Positions 23,301-35,154 of a stretch of 64,000 bases of DNA are shown here, piece by piece. Position 1 is the stretch's first letter. The number at the start of each line of letters is the position of its first letter. The stretch is from Diphasiastrum complanatum. Its lineage: Eukaryota > Streptophyta > Lycopodiopsida > Lycopodiales > Lycopodiaceae. The position numbers were made by a program, and so were the translations under genes. The DNA lies in assembly GCA_029204225.1 (NCBI GenBank), contig CM055103.1, positions 22,138,709 through 22,202,708 of the forward strand. The letters are read 5' to 3'. The notes beneath the pieces were generated by a model. That model did not search any database. It was not told the DNA's origin and saw nothing but the letters and a program-made list of their open reading frames with translations.

Positions 23301-25013
23301 ATCATGGCTGGGAGCTGCCTTATCATCCGCTCCAGGCAAATAGACTCCTCTTTTGTTGGAAGTTCTTATGCGGTACTGAAAATTATATCGTTATGGTCAG
23401 CTTGAGATTTCGTTCTATTGATTCATTTCCCACCGGGGAAAATGCACAGGGAAGTTAAACACAATTCAAAGCATGAATACCAGGGTGCATGTTGTCTCCA
23501 CTGTCAATCATGGCTCGGAAAATCACGCTTTTAATTAATCCTTTAGGTATGTACTAGACAAATAATCTCAAGACTGTTCCAGGGTTTAGGGCTCGACAGT
23601 TGTTATGTAGTTCGATCGCTACAGTGTGTGAAGATGGGAAGAGTTAACCAGGTGAAGGGAAATTCGCAGCAAAACTTTCAACGCAAATAATTTTCTTGGT
23701 ATTTGTTTGAATCGAACTAGTTTAGAATCTAGATGATCTTTTGTAAACACCTATAGAAACAACCAGTCTTTCAATGTCGACCAGCATATCTGAAAGTGAA
23801 ACAAAGATTTGGTGGCACAAGGACAAATTTTCCGTAGCATATCTCGTGATTAGTCCTACTATGCAAGACTCAATTATTCAATGCCATTTTGAGTTGTACT
23901 AAGTTGTTTCATGCTCACACGATTTATGGGACATGTCCTCTACTAACTTGAGGTTGTCTTGTATATCAAACACAAGCTCCATTGAGGGGGCCACCACTTG
24001 GACATGGATAAAGAGTGATCCATGGAAGAACTCGTATGTGCAGTGTTCTTTCAATACAGAAGGGATGTTAGCTCATCGGAGAAGTCAACGGGTTGTAACT
24101 CTCTTCTTGCACTAGTTATCCATTTCTTGAGCATGCAAGTAAAATCTAGAGATTGTGTTGTGTGTTACCAATCTACGCAAAGCATTTGTTGTGAGGGAAT
24201 TTGCTACATGAAAGAAAAACCATAAGCCAAATTTTGACAACAACAACATTCGAGATGGATCTTATATGCAAGTGCATATAAAAGGTATCTGTCTTTTGTT
24301 AAGCTATTGGTTAGTGCAATTTTGAGTCATTTAGAATCTTAATAATAATTTTCTTATCTATCAATTTTTTGTCTTTGATTGCCATTATAGGGTAGAGACA
24401 CAAAATGAAAACAAGTATATTAAACAACATGCAACATGGATCTCATTTGGAGGTGTGCATCTAATATATTCTTAAGCTCTTGATCATTGTGTACAATTTT
24501 TTTTTTTGAATATAAGCTCATTCACTTTTGAGTTACAACATGAGATACTAATGCATTTTGACCCATTTCGAATCATGATAATGATATTTTTGCCATAATT
24601 TTTTCTTATTAGTTTTATTAATGATCTTGCTCTCTTTGAATCGTATGTTATCAGCAAACTGTAGTATTTTGAACATGTCATATGCAATGCTCATTTGTCT
24701 CTTTTTTATAGTTATTTCTAACATGCCTTTTCATGAAGAGGACATATAACTAGTTTCAAAATTATGAAGACTTCAATTTTTTTTAATATACTATACCTTG
24801 GCTTCTCCATTGATCATGATCCAACAAATTTGTTGATTGCCATTTTTGATTTTTGGTGGTTTTTAACCAAGCTTTTATAATATCTCTAAATCTTTGTTTG
24901 TTGTGATTGTATGTGCAATGTTTGGTGTTCGTTTTTGGTTGGAATCTAAGAGTCAGAACTATGGTTAGGTGATCAAGGAAGAGTAGCGATAAAGGGAGTA
25001 GATAGAGCGAGAG
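20366..25013. other. Non-coding flank upstream of IFT54, unassigned
   Basis: AT-rich sequence without recognisable mobile-element coding. An open frame of 126 codons at 21672-22052 (+) holds an 18-base direct duplication (GTGAGTGCAAGTGGGAAT at about 21732 and 21753) and no known domain. It is recorded but not supported as a gene. A (TA)n run lies at about 22965-22979. A small plus-strand open segment at about 23080-23160 ending at a stop could be a terminal exon of an upstream gene, without further support. The last 100 bases should include the promoter and 5' leader of IFT54. No TATA box stands out. Confidence 0.35.
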
Positions 25014-25142
25014 ATGGAATTTTGGAAAAGGACACAAAAGGTGCTGCAAAGTGGTGGCCATCCTCTTGTGAAGCGGCCTAAGCTCACAGAAACACTGCTC
25101 AAAAGACCGCCGTTCAGATTTCTGCATGATATTATCTCAGAG
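25014..25142 (+). CDS. IFT54: IFT54 (TRAF3IP1-like) exon 1
   Basis: IFT54 is a subunit of the intraflagellar transport B complex, which carries cargo along ciliary microtubules. Its N-terminal calponin-homology-like domain binds tubulin. This exon encodes 43 residues from ATG. The segment RPKLTETLLKRPPFRFLHDI (residues 21-40) is the family signature: animal proteins have PLTEKLLSKPPFRYLHDII at the same place. The start is fixed by an in-frame TAG at 24999-25001, 15 bases upstream, and by the usual short lead before the signature. The exon ends GAG with a GT donor at 25143 (phase 0). Family knowledge: IFT genes persist in plants with flagellated sperm and are lost in flowering plants. No lesion is seen. 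Confidence 0.85.
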
Positions 25143-26400
25143 GTTCTACTTCTTCCATTTATGCATTTTTTGGCATCTAATTTGCCATGACATGCCAACA
25201 TCATTATCCAAGTTTGGTAGTCTGCTCGTCCATTTTGAAATTAAGGTTCCTTTCTTCTCTCTTGTTACGCACTCGGTGCTTTGCAAGGTACACTTAAACC
25301 ACGTATTGAAGATATAATGTTTTCTTTGGCTAAGCTTCTATATTTATTTCGATCTAATGCCTTAAAAGAGAAAACATTGAGGGGATGTGCAACAAAGCAA
25401 TACTTGGCTTTGGAAAGCAAAGTTTCAAGTCTGTAAAGCGCTATAGAGTTTATAGTTTATTGCTCATTCTCTTTTTCTTCATAATCCAATTTGTTTCCTT
25501 TTTATTGTTTAAACAAAAGAACATGCATTAACCTTGTTAGCAAACAATTTTTACAGGACCACGAGGGAATAAGTGAGACATTTTAATTAAATAAAATAGC
25601 AAGACATCTGGTTGTTATCTGGATTGGCTTAAACTTTTTGGTCTCTGAAAGATCAATAAACTTTGGTGTATGACAACTTCCTTTTTGTTTGAGCTAGCTC
25701 TTACTTCAATTTCTTGAACATTTGTAGTTTGTCCTAATAAGGGACATTTACGGAAGAGAAGGTTCTTTCTTCTTCATGTCATGCTTGTCACTCAAGATGA
25801 ATAATCCGAGACTAGCTAGCAACCAAAATTTTTAACATGCAAAATTTAGATGTTTGAAAAGCATTTCCAAGGTTTGGACAAATCAACCAAATGTTCAGAA
25901 ACCTTTTGTCAATTTTAAGGTTTGGAAAAATTGATAACTGTTGCTACTTTATAAGAAAATGTTCGTTAGTTGTTATTCGTAAGTACATTAGATAAGAGAG
26001 CATAGGAACATGTGGCATGCCCAACCTCATACTATCATTACAAATAGGTGACAAAAAGCTCAAACATGTCATGACTCCTGAAACATTTTTTCCAACTTGA
26101 AGGAACAAAACCTAAAAAACTTTGTTCGAAATGTGCTTGGACTATGCTCATCATGGTTGAGTTGAGGTTTTGCCTTCATATTGAACTTAATTCTCCTTGA
26201 TAATGGCTTCAATTTTTGAATAAGTATCCGAGTTAAACTTCATTGCATTATGCTTGTAAAACTTGTATCTTTTTTTGCAAAGAATGTCCAATGTGAAGGC
26301 TCTTTATTTCTTCAATATTTTTATGGCTTGCAAAAGTTAGTTTGGCTTATGAAATGATTGATATTCATTCATTAAGCTTCTTTGTGTTTCTCTATTGTAG

Positions 26401-26469
26401 GTTTGTCGGCAAACTGGATATGCCCAAGGGCTTTTTAGTGAAGAAGAATTGACATCAACAAATCTGAAG
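26401..26469 (+). CDS. IFT54: IFT54 exon 2
   Basis: A 69-base, phase-0 exon lies between a strong acceptor (TTCTCTATTGTAG ending at 26400) and a GTAATG donor at 26470. It encodes VCRQTGYAQGLFSEEELTST plus NLK. This follows directly on exon 1 in the family alignment; animal IFT54 reads VIRMTGFMKGLYTDAEM then NVK. The intron before it is 1258 bases. The next stretch of the domain (about 30 residues, starting near DKD in other species) was not found between 26470 and 60908. It may be very diverged, lost, or missed. Confidence 0.85.
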
Positions 26470-27129
26470 GTAATGTCATTTTTAATAAGCACAATCATGT
26501 AACTAGACTAGTTGCATAAAGAAATAGAAACTTAATGAGTTGACTGCATTGGGTCAATCCAAGCATGAAAATTGGTAGATTATATGCTTTTGAAATATAG
26601 CTTCACATTTGAAAAGTCACATTGCTTGATAGGAAAGACAAGTTTTTGAACACCATCATGTTACAATCAAGTAGTGCCATATTCTTTTAGTGTTTGTGTG
26701 CTGTTTATGAGCAAATTTGTAAAGATAAACGACACACATATGAAACTACAATGTGCGCCTTTGCGCGTAATGTCTATGCCAATAGAACTCTTGTAGATAA
26801 CCGAAAGCTAGTCTATGTATGAGATGAGTGACTGGGTACTAAGGGTTAATCAGTGCATATATAACACCAACGATTTTGATGTCGACATTTTCCACTTCGT
26901 TATTGATAATCATATGTGGGGATTTTAGTCCAAGAAGTAGCCTTCTTTCAATCGGCTATATTTATGCAAAGAGATGATATAATATTGTATGATTTTGATA
27001 TTTTGTTGGCCATTTGAGATATAGTGCTCTCTACGCTCCTCTTAAGACATAGTGAAAAGCCATAAGATCTTGTCCATTCTAGGTCTCATTAGATCAATTG
27101 TCAGACTCCCTCTCTGATCTTCTCTTCAA

Positions 27130-27712
27130 ACCTTTTTCCTGCACATACAAGCATCAAATCACGTCTAACACAAGATGGAGCTGGCTGCCTTGTCTCCTCC
27201 CAGCAAAGGCAGCCAGCTCCATAACGAATGCAGAGACGCACAAAAGCTGCAGACAGTAGGATAGAGCAGATTTTCGCCATAGACAGTGATCTAGAGCTGC
27301 AAACGAAAACGGACTGTTTTTGGTCGCAGGAGGTGTAGGCAGGCTGTGGATAGGTCGCAGGCCACGTGGCAGGTTGAAACAGCTCACAGGTAGGTCGCAC
27401 CACTTGCAGGCAGGTAGCAAATGACTGTTTTGGGGTGCAGGTGGCCGCAGACAGACTGTGGGTCTGTTTTTTTTTCTGGTAGACAAGGTTTGATAGGCCG
27501 CAGACAGACTGGTAGGCTGCAAACAAACTGGTAGGACTGCAAACAGCTAGAAATTCCGTGCTCGGATTGATTGCAGGCTGCAAAAAGAGATATTACGGCC
27601 TCAACAGAGGTGGATAAGATAGGGGTGGGCGCAGACAGAGGTCTGTGAGGTCTGAAATTCGTAGGCAGGGCAGAGCGTATATTAGATGTTGTCCACTCAA
27701 AAAAAAAAAAAA
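27130..27712. repeat. Degenerate repeat with A-rich end
   Basis: Modules of the form GCAGACAGACTGTGG and GTAGGCTGCAAACAAACTG recur irregularly through about 27220-27560. The segment ends in a run of 14 A at about 27699-27712. This could be a short retroposed element ending in poly(A), or the leader of the R2-like element that follows. No pol III boxes were recognised. Confidence 0.35.
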
Positions 27713-27972
27713 ATGGCAATACATTCAGTTTAGGGCAAAGGAGCAGCGGTGGCGCTTTCAAACCTTTTCCTATTGCTGGTCTTTCAGAGTTTTGGTGGGT
27801 GCTTTTGTTTGGGCAAGTTCTCCGGAATCTATTGCAAAAGGTTTACAACGGCCGACGGCTCCATCGAGGTTAACGGCATTCCGTGTGAAGAAAAATAAAA
27901 GAAATATAAAAAAGATCTCGGTTCAGTTGGTGAGGTGGTCCATCACAGGGTTCCCTTTGTACAGTTGTTCTC

Positions 27973-30223
27973 ATGGCTTCGGACATCTCCCTGCTTCGTC
28001 CTCTCAGTCTCAAACAACCTGCTTCAACTGTATCTCCCCCTCCTGACTCCCCTCCTCGTTCGCGTCAGGCTGTGCTGGGTTCCTCGCTTGCCACAACACC
28101 CTCTGTTCCTCCTTCGCTTACCTCTTCCCATGGCATTGTTGCCCCCTCGCTTGGTTGTGAACCTCCTTCGACCCTTGTTGCATTGCCTTCTCAACCTCCT
28201 GAACGGGTTCCTTGCCATGCTTGTGGTCGTTTCTTCTCTGCCAGAGGAGGTCTTGCCCGTCACCAGCGTTCTTGTCCTGCGCTGCTTCAGTCGTCTCAAG
28301 ATCGCCCTCCTCTTTTTGCATCCCATTCGCCCTCTGCTTCAGCTTGGTCTTGGATTTCTTCCCTTGACGTCCTCGAAGCTTTTCACTCGGGCTTCCCTCG
28401 TCCAAGGCTCTACTTTCATATTCCCCTCGCTCTCCGTCGTGAAAGTCAAGTTGCTATGCGCCTTCCTCTTGATCGCTTGGCTTGGCATCTGTTTCTTCTT
28501 TTTCCCCTTTGGTGTCTAGTCCTTCCTCCGAGGGGTGGGGATGCTGGTCATAGAGAAACTCGTGCTCGCCTTCGTCGCTTTCTATCGGGAGACTGGGAAA
28601 CGCTTCATGATGAACACTTTGCACGTTGTCAGGCTCTTGCTGCTCGCAACTCACAGGACTCTCAACCTCAAGGCGCCCCACCTCTCCACCGTCGCCTTCG
28701 TCGCACCCTACATCTTGGGCAAGTTGGTGAGTATTCTCGTGCAGCTCGAGCTTTAGCTCCTCTCACATCCGCTCCCTCTTCTGCTGATACTGTTGCTGCT
28801 CTCCAAGCTCTGCATCCTGCTTCTGAAGGCATTCTTCCCTTGTTTGTGGAGGACTTTGTGTCTGATGTTGACTTGGTGCTTGATTGTGATTCTTTCTCTC
28901 GTGCCTTCCATCGTAGTCCTCGTCTTGCTGTTGGTGGTCCCTGAGGTTTGGTCTATGAACACGTTTTTGGCCGCCTTTTGGCCCCAGGTTCTTTGAATGG
29001 TGCGGAGACCCTTTCTGCTCGGAACCAGGCTCGGTTACTTATTTCTTGTGGAGGTGTGGGTCTTCTCTCTACGGTTTTTTCTGCACCTGCAACTTTTCTT
29101 GGGAGCTGGGCTCTTGTCGCCCCTGCTTTGTCTTCTCGGTTCCTTTCTGGCTTTCGCCCTCTCTTGGCGGATTGCATTGCTCATGTGGATAGCGGTTCTC
29201 TGCCTTTCCAGCACCTCCTCATCGTTGCGTGAGAGCTCCTCCCCCTCTCTGCCCAAGCTTGTCTTCCTCCTTTTGAGCAACTCCTCACTTTCAGCTCAGA
29301 TCACCTGCAAGAGACCCTCTTGGAGCGCGTGCACAAGCATACCCTTTCCAGCATGCTCTCTGAGGCTCCTTCGGCGTTGCATCGAGCTCGGCTTCTTTCT
29401 TGTGCGGGTCCTTGTGCCGGGGCTTGGTTGTCAGCTCGGCCTGTTATTCCTTCCTTCCGGTTGTCTTCGACCATCTTCACCACTACTCTTCGTCTTCGCT
29501 TGGGGCTTCCTCATCCTTCGGTCTTGGGTCTCTCCAGGTGTGTTTGTGGTCACCTTATTGATGCTCTTGCTATCCACCTCCTCCGCAATCCTTCTGGGAG
29601 TGAGCGCATAGCTACGCATGATGTTGTCAGAGATGCATCGGCCCGCTATAGCCAGAGATGGAGGATTCCATGTCCTCAGAGAGTAGTCTCATGTACTTCC
29701 TTCTTCCGCGTCCCACTCTTCCCACAGGCGTGTTGACATTGTCCTCTCTCGGGATGGGCTTTGTACTTTGGCAGATGTTGTTGCTGATCCCATGCGTGGT
29801 GACCTATTGCCTCGCTCTGCCTTCACACCAAGGGAAGTGGCAGGCGTGGCAGCACAAGAGAAGGAAAAAAACTACTCCGACAGGCACCCCAATGATGCTT
29901 TCCTTCCCTTGGCTATTGAGACTTATGGCACCTTGCATCGACGCTTTGAGAATTTTCTTCGCATGTGTTTTCATCAGGCGACAGAGCATCAAGGTATTCC
30001 TGGTTCTATTCTCGTGGCTTCTTTCAGACAACGTGTTTCCATTGCCCTGCAACGTGCTCAGGCCCTATCTATTCTGCAACGGGCGACGGTGGCTGGGTCT
30101 GCTACATCTCATCTCCCTTCATTAGCCGACTCACCACCTCTTCACTTTTCTGATCTGCCAGGATTTGGATTAATCTTAACTTTACTGCAAGCTTCGCTCT
30201 TGTTTGAGCCTACTTTTGTTTAA
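27973..30223 (+). pseudogene. R2-like non-LTR element lacking its reverse transcriptase
   Basis: The frame opens with a Pro/Ser-rich stretch and a zinc finger at residues about 80-100 (CHACGRFF, then ARHQRSC), as in site-specific LINEs with one ORF. Upstream of the RT the protein continues to GLVYEHVFGRLLAPG (28945-28989). It then jumps directly to post-RT sequence (GAETLSAR, CGGVGLLS); some 300-400 residues of RT are missing. The C-terminus has the R2-type endonuclease layout: a Cys-rich knuckle (RCVCGHLIDALAIHLLR, with the last Cys now Asn), ATHDVVRD, RVDIVL, then TLADVV and a Lys-rich segment. TGA stops lie at 28942 and 29230 and a frameshift at about 29700. Composition is much richer in C and G than the surroundings. 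It is non-functional but could be mobilised in trans. Confidence 0.72.
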
Positions 30224-30479
30224 ACTTCCCCTTCGGGGTGTATATATCTTTTTCATCAATGTACCTACTACTTTTTCCTATGAATAAATGCACCAGGGTA
30301 ATTCTTCTTTGCCGCATAGATTATGATGAGGAATGCCTCTCTCTAGGCTCACTTATACACAATCCTCAAGCACCCCTTAACCCTGACCCTTCCTAGATCT
30401 CGACACATGGCCAACTCCATGCACAGTCGACACTTGCCACTTGGCAGTACCCTGACACATAGGCAAGTGAGTAGGCTGA
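30224..30479. other. 3' end of R2-like element and spacer
   Basis: Just after the stop, CCCCTTCGGGG (about 30227-30237) can form a small hairpin in the 3' untranslated region. AATAAA follows at about 30283. The end point of the element cannot be fixed, as no poly(A) or simple tail is visible. Confidence 0.4.
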
Positions 30480-30635
30480 CATGTGTCACTCATCCATTAG
30501 ACCAAGTGTCCCAGTGAGCATGTGACACGTGTCGTGTTTGACCGGTCAACCCTTGCATGTGTCACTCATTCACTGGACCAAGTGTCCCAGTGAGCATATG
30601 ACATGTGTCATGTTGACTAGTGAACTCTCCTACTT
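30480..30635. repeat. 76-bp direct duplication with G-box-like palindromes
   Basis: Two tandem copies, starting near 30480 and 30556, share CATGTGTCACTCAT and CCAAGTGTCCCAGTGAGCAT. Each copy contains a palindromic element: GACACGTGTC in the first, GACATGTGTC in the second. CACGTG is the plant G-box core, which bZIP and bHLH factors bind. No adjacent gene is available to assign a role. Confidence 0.6.
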
Positions 30636-30764
30636 TTTAGGAGGTCAGTCCAGCCACTCCGAATTAATGACCCAGTACCCTATACCCAAGCAACATGCGA
30701 CTCTGAGGCTCAAAAACATCATTAATAGCTTTATTTACATTTCTGTTACAAAGGTCACCACAGG

Positions 30765-30856
30765 CCGGTGACTTAGCCATTTCTGTATTTACAAGAAGTA
30801 CATCTATAAGTAAAAACAATATACAACAGGGACAGGGAGTAAAAGCTGTAACATCA
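30765..30856 (-). repeat. Chromovirus LTR fragment
   Basis: About 90 bases are an inverted match (about 95 percent by eye) to 40743-40831, including TTTTTACTTATAGATGTACT and CTTGTAAATACA. On the minus strand it starts TGTTACAGC and lies about 170 bases beyond the stop of the chromodomain segment at 31026. It is read as part of the 3' LTR region of that minus-strand element. Confidence 0.6.
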
Positions 30857-31025
30857 ATCAATTTCAAGCTCAAGCTGAAGTGAAGGAAATTTTGAGTAGA
30901 GCAATCATGAACAACAAAACTATGTGACAATTGTACAGAAAAATTGCTCAATGGTGTTGTGAGACATGTTTCTGTCCTCAGAACTTAAAACTAGGGAAGT
31001 TCTTCCTTAAGCTCCCTTCCTGTTA

Positions 31026-32111
31026 CTAGGAATCATCATCGTCTGTGCGACTCTTCCATCGAACCAGATGCTTAATAACTATACGATTTCTCAATCGATT
31101 AGTTCTTGTATCCAAGATCCATCCGGGTTCAAACCAAGACACACCCGATGATTTATCCAACAAGTCCATTTGGTCTCTAGAACCAAGATGCTCTCCTTCA
31201 CGTAGACTCTTCTTGAGTCGGCTTACGTGAAAAACCGGCTGCACTAGAGTTCCTTCCGGGAGGTCCAACTGGTAAGCTAAGGCTCTAATACGGTCCTCTG
31301 TATCTAGGGGACAATTTGTAATGCTTGCCGGTACACATTACACTAGAATCCTTCAGGATTCTTAAATATACCCAATCTCCCACTTGAAAGTCTCGAGGTA
31401 ATCATTTCAGATTAGCAAAATGTCGGTCCCTATCCTGGGCACACTGGACATTTTCACGTGCAATCCGTAGCATTTCCTGCACATCATGTAGGAAATCCGC
31501 TACCTTCTGAAACTTGATCGTCCGAGTCTCTACTGCAATGGGTGATCTAGGTTCAAAAAAGAATTATAGAAGCATGAACAGGCTATAACCGGTAGCCAGA
31601 TGCTTACTATAACTTAATCTCCATCAAGGATAACTTCCTCTCCGAGAAGATTGCAATAAAAGATGCAGATATCATCTGATCTCACGCAGGTAATCCTTCT
31701 CTTAAATGATCAAGTATAACTAGAATTTGAACTATGATTCGTCAATCATTATTCATCAGATTCTTGTCCTACACTCAATAAGAGAACGTGATACCTAAGC
31801 ATAGGCAACTCAATCAAGGTCAGATACACTTCCCAATGAGATTGCCGCCGAAAAATATGCTCAAAGCATTTTCTCCATCACCTGATTTGTTCTTTACGTC
31901 TGACCAATGGTCAGAAGAACTTTTAGCTTAGAGTCGTCTCCAGTTTAGCGAATACGGTCGACCAAAAGTGACCAGTAAACATTGGATCACGAATGTTCAT
32001 AATGTCACTTGGTAATCCATAAAGCCTAAACAGACACTCTATAACTACTTGGTCTTTACCTGAATAAACATAGCCGATTTGGTAAGATGATCGGTCGTAC
32101 CAAAATTCCAC
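31026..32111 (-). pseudogene. Chromovirus integrase and chromodomain remnant
   Basis: Reading the minus strand, integrase motifs appear at 32111-31923 (FRLYGLPSDIMNIRDPMFTG, where the family has VSDRDP, so the second catalytic Asp context is damaged). A badly broken middle follows. Then the C-terminal segment 31268-31026 shows QPVFHVSRLKKSLREGE followed by ILDTRTNRLRNR and HLVRWKSR, a chromodomain-like tail. Chromodomains of these elements guide insertion into heterochromatin. The element is a deeply decayed chromovirus in minus orientation. Confidence 0.75.
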
Positions 32112-33651
32112 TATCTTGTTTATTCATCCGGGGTATTCTTACCATGAACACAATCCTCTCCTATGCATTAGGTATATCCTAGAGTCTGAGTTATGATTCA
32201 CCAATCCCAACTCTCCAGATGCTCAAGGCCATACCATATCATAAGAGTACATAACAATTCTTAGAAGACACATGAGTTGTTCCAAAAAGTCCTTTCCATC
32301 AAGAAAGTTTCAGACTTTTCCAACTCACTTACGGTGCCCATAAAAGGATTGTAATCCAAAAAACGCCCTTACTATAGCCATGGCACAAAGTGTCATTCCA
32401 AAGTTAGGGTCCAATCTAGAATACGACTAGAATTTACTCTTAAGTTCTAATCTAGAATGACTTAAGATTCACCAGAACTTCAATTACGTGAAGCTCTAAC
32501 TTTTGGCTATCATCAACTATCCAACTCTACTTGAGTCTTCCGGGATAGTATGTCATCTTTTCCAATTGGGAAAAGATGAGGCCAAAAGTTCTCGTGTATT
32601 CTATGCACATAAACCTTTAAACGAATCTAAAGGTTGCGACTTATAAGCAATACATTTTAACATTTATATCCATAAGTAGGATCATATTGTTAATTCAAAC
32701 AACTATCTCAGAAGTAACGCTTCTGACTCAGTTAGCTGTATCGGATTTAGAAAATATTTGAATGTATAGGTGTGGATCCAAGACACCACATTCAATTTGA
32801 TTCTAATTCCACCTAGGTCAATAACAACTCTCATTGAGAAATTACTATTGCCTAGTGAGATATTGTCTTGCACAATTCTCATCAATATGCCTATGTTTTA
32901 ACGACTAGTTTGTGCATGCAAATAAACTTAGTCCATGGAATCCCTTGTAGATCCACAAGATTAAAAAGTTTGTGCAAAAGGTTTATGATCACACAAAGAT
33001 TCACTACATAGCATATTTCTACAGATATCACCTGATCTGTACACAATATTTTCTTAACCAAGAATCTTGTAACTTAATAATCCTCTAAGAGAGAATATTT
33101 CTCAAAGAGTGCTATTCCACAACCAAAATCTCAACCGGAGATTACCTCAAAAGAATATATTGTTAGCGCGAATTTCCTTCCTTGCATCAACCCACGGATC
33201 TTAGTCCTCACTAAGATCAAGTTGATTACGTCCAGCAAGGAACAGGTTTCAACAAACCCCCTCTTGCAACGAAATTCCCTAGTTCTGACACAAATCAATC
33301 AGACTTGTAATCAGCCACTCTTCTACCACGAGTGTTTTCTAATTTCCTTATCTTACATCTTCAAACCAGATATCATCTATAATCCTTAAAGGATTTCTGA
33401 AATATCTAAATCCACTTCCTAAACACACATTTGAAGTGCTTAAAAACCGAATCGATTCTATACCTGGTAGTGCACATACCACACAATCGATTGCACCTCA
33501 AAAACGTGACTCTTGGGAAGAGGTATTCGAATTTGCTTACTCCACCAATCTTCTCAAAAATGTTGATATTCCGTATCACACAACGGAAAGATCCCTACAC
33601 AATTCGAGATTTCTTCTTGAGCACAAATCAATGGCAAAACTTGCTTAGAAA
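32112..33651. other. Decayed internal region of a retroelement, unassigned
   Basis: No readable domain. Because it lies between a minus-strand chromodomain pol remnant and a minus-strand primer-binding site at 33652, it is best seen as the eroded internal body of one or more LTR elements. Confidence 0.35.
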
Positions 33652-33665
33652 TGGCTCTGATACCA
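33652..33665 (-). promoter_or_regulatory. Primer-binding site (initiator tRNA-Met)
   Basis: The minus strand reads TGGTATCAGAGCCA, complementary to the 3' end of plant initiator methionine tRNA, the usual primer for minus-strand synthesis in plant LTR retrotransposons. It lies directly beside the 361-bp repeat to its right, which would be (part of) the 5' LTR. Confidence 0.75.
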
Positions 33666-33666
33666 T

Positions 33667-34388
33667 TATAAAGTCCTAAACCAAGGATCCTATTCTAAGC
33701 ATGCCAAAACAAGCAACCAAAAAGGGAACGGATGGGGGACAAACCAACCCAACCAATCCTAGATCAAAAGGATCTAGCCCCCAAGCTATGGATCAATCTC
33801 ATTGAGGAATGAGGATTCACTCCAGTAGCATACTGCTACCAGTCATGCAATCAAGCATACACTAGTGAGAGCCCAATAGGTATACTTATACCCTCCAAGG
33901 CCCATGCACCACTAGTACTGCACTGTGACACCTCACTGGACACCTCTGCAGCCTATCTGGGCCACGTCATCGAGTTCCTCAATGACTCACTAATAGACCC
34001 ATATAAATCCACCATCATGAGTTTAGGTATAAAGTCCTCAATCCAAGGATCCTATTCTAAGCATGCCAATCACAGGCAGCACAAGAGAACCTGATGGTGG
34101 ACAAACCAACCCAACCAAACCTAGATCGAACGGATCTAGCCCCCAAGCTATGGATCAATTAGAGTCATGGAAAGAGGAATCACACTAGCAGCATGTAGCT
34201 ACCAATCACAAAATCAAGCATACACTAGTGAGAGCCCAGCAGGTATACTTATACCCTCCAAGGCCCATGCACCACTAGTAGTGCATTGTGACACCTCACT
34301 GGACACCTCTGCAGCCTATCTGGGCCACGTCATCCAATTCCCTAATGACTCACTGATAGACCCATACCAACTCCACCACCATGTGTTT
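33667..34388 (-). repeat. 361-bp tandem duplication, LTR-like
   Basis: Two head-to-tail copies start at 33667 and 34028 (both TATAAAGTCCT) and are about 90 percent identical by eye. Shared blocks include GGATCCTATTCTAAGCATGC and ATACTTATACCCTCCAAGGC. The first copy abuts the primer-binding site, so the unit behaves like a 5' LTR on the minus strand. Tandem LTR-sized units are unusual; unequal exchange or an LTR with an internal duplication would explain them. Confidence 0.75.
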
Positions 34389-34499
34389 AGGCCTACAACC
34401 ATTAATTATGACCATGTACACATAAGGGCCCCAATTCCCTTATAGTCACAATTAACTTACGAGTTGTTGGTCTACCAGTCCCTAGCGTGGACACGCTAC

Positions 34500-35115
34500 C
34501 CGAGACCAGTCATGGGCATGACACTAGGCCTACAAGACCAGTACACCATGTCTTTGCTGCGTATAAAGCTGTGGGGGTGACAATGGTATCAAAAGTCTAG
34601 ACTTACTCCGAGCATCTCGAATGGACTTCCGGAAGCAAAACTGCTCTAGCTGAACAAGGGATGCATGTCCCTTCCCAAGTTGAGTGGTGGTTGTCTGTCG
34701 GATGCTAAATGTAGGACCAGAGAAAAGTATCCCTAGGTACGTGTCTGAAGAGACTACCTCTAGGATATGTCCATTGAGAGTGAGCTCCTGACGCTGAATG
34801 AAAGCTCTAGAAGTGCTAAAGACCATAACCTTGGTCTTCGCAATGTTCACACCCAAACCCCATCGGGTACAAAAGCCCTGTAAGCAATCCAACTGCTACT
34901 GTAACCCCTCTCTAGTCGGGGAGACTAGTACCACATCATTGGCATAAAGAAGAATGGCAATCTAAATATCGCCAAGTCTGCAACTAGAACCGCCGCATCA
35001 TCAATATATAATCCAAAAAGAATCAGTGAAAGAGAACAACCTTGCTTCACCCCAACGGTGCTCCAAATGTGCTTAGAAATACCATTGCCATGTCAGAAAC
35101 AACCCAAGACTCTCT
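34500..35115 (-). pseudogene. LINE fragment C (RT palm/thumb region)
   Basis: The minus strand encodes part of a LINE reverse transcriptase: CTRWGLGVNIAKTKVMVFST, then DTYLGILFSGPTFSIRQ and SIRDARSKSRL. The piece ends at about 34500 inside the coding region and is cut at 35115, where the GA tail of LINE A begins. Alignment with LINE B (38141-40741) shows both ends are internal, so LINE A appears to sit within the body of this copy. Confidence 0.8.
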
Positions 35116-35154
35116 GAGAGAGAGAGAGAGAGAGAGAGAAAGAAAGAAAGAAAG
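35116..35154 (-). repeat. GA/AAAG tract, 3' tail of LINE A
   Basis: Plus strand (GA)12 followed by AAAG repeats. On the minus strand it is the tail of LINE A, reading (CTTT)n then (CT)n. Confidence 0.9.

Noticed and set aside
27384-27761. Minus-strand ORFs at 27101-27761
   Set aside because: They read through degenerate GCAG/CTGC repeats and an A-run, without domain or start context.
28024-29483. Minus-strand ORFs opposite the R2-like element
   Set aside because: They are shadows of the C/G-rich plus-strand frame; the plus strand carries all recognisable motifs.
34167-34445. 92-codon ORF
   Set aside because: It lies inside the second 361-bp repeat unit and is not open in the first unit.
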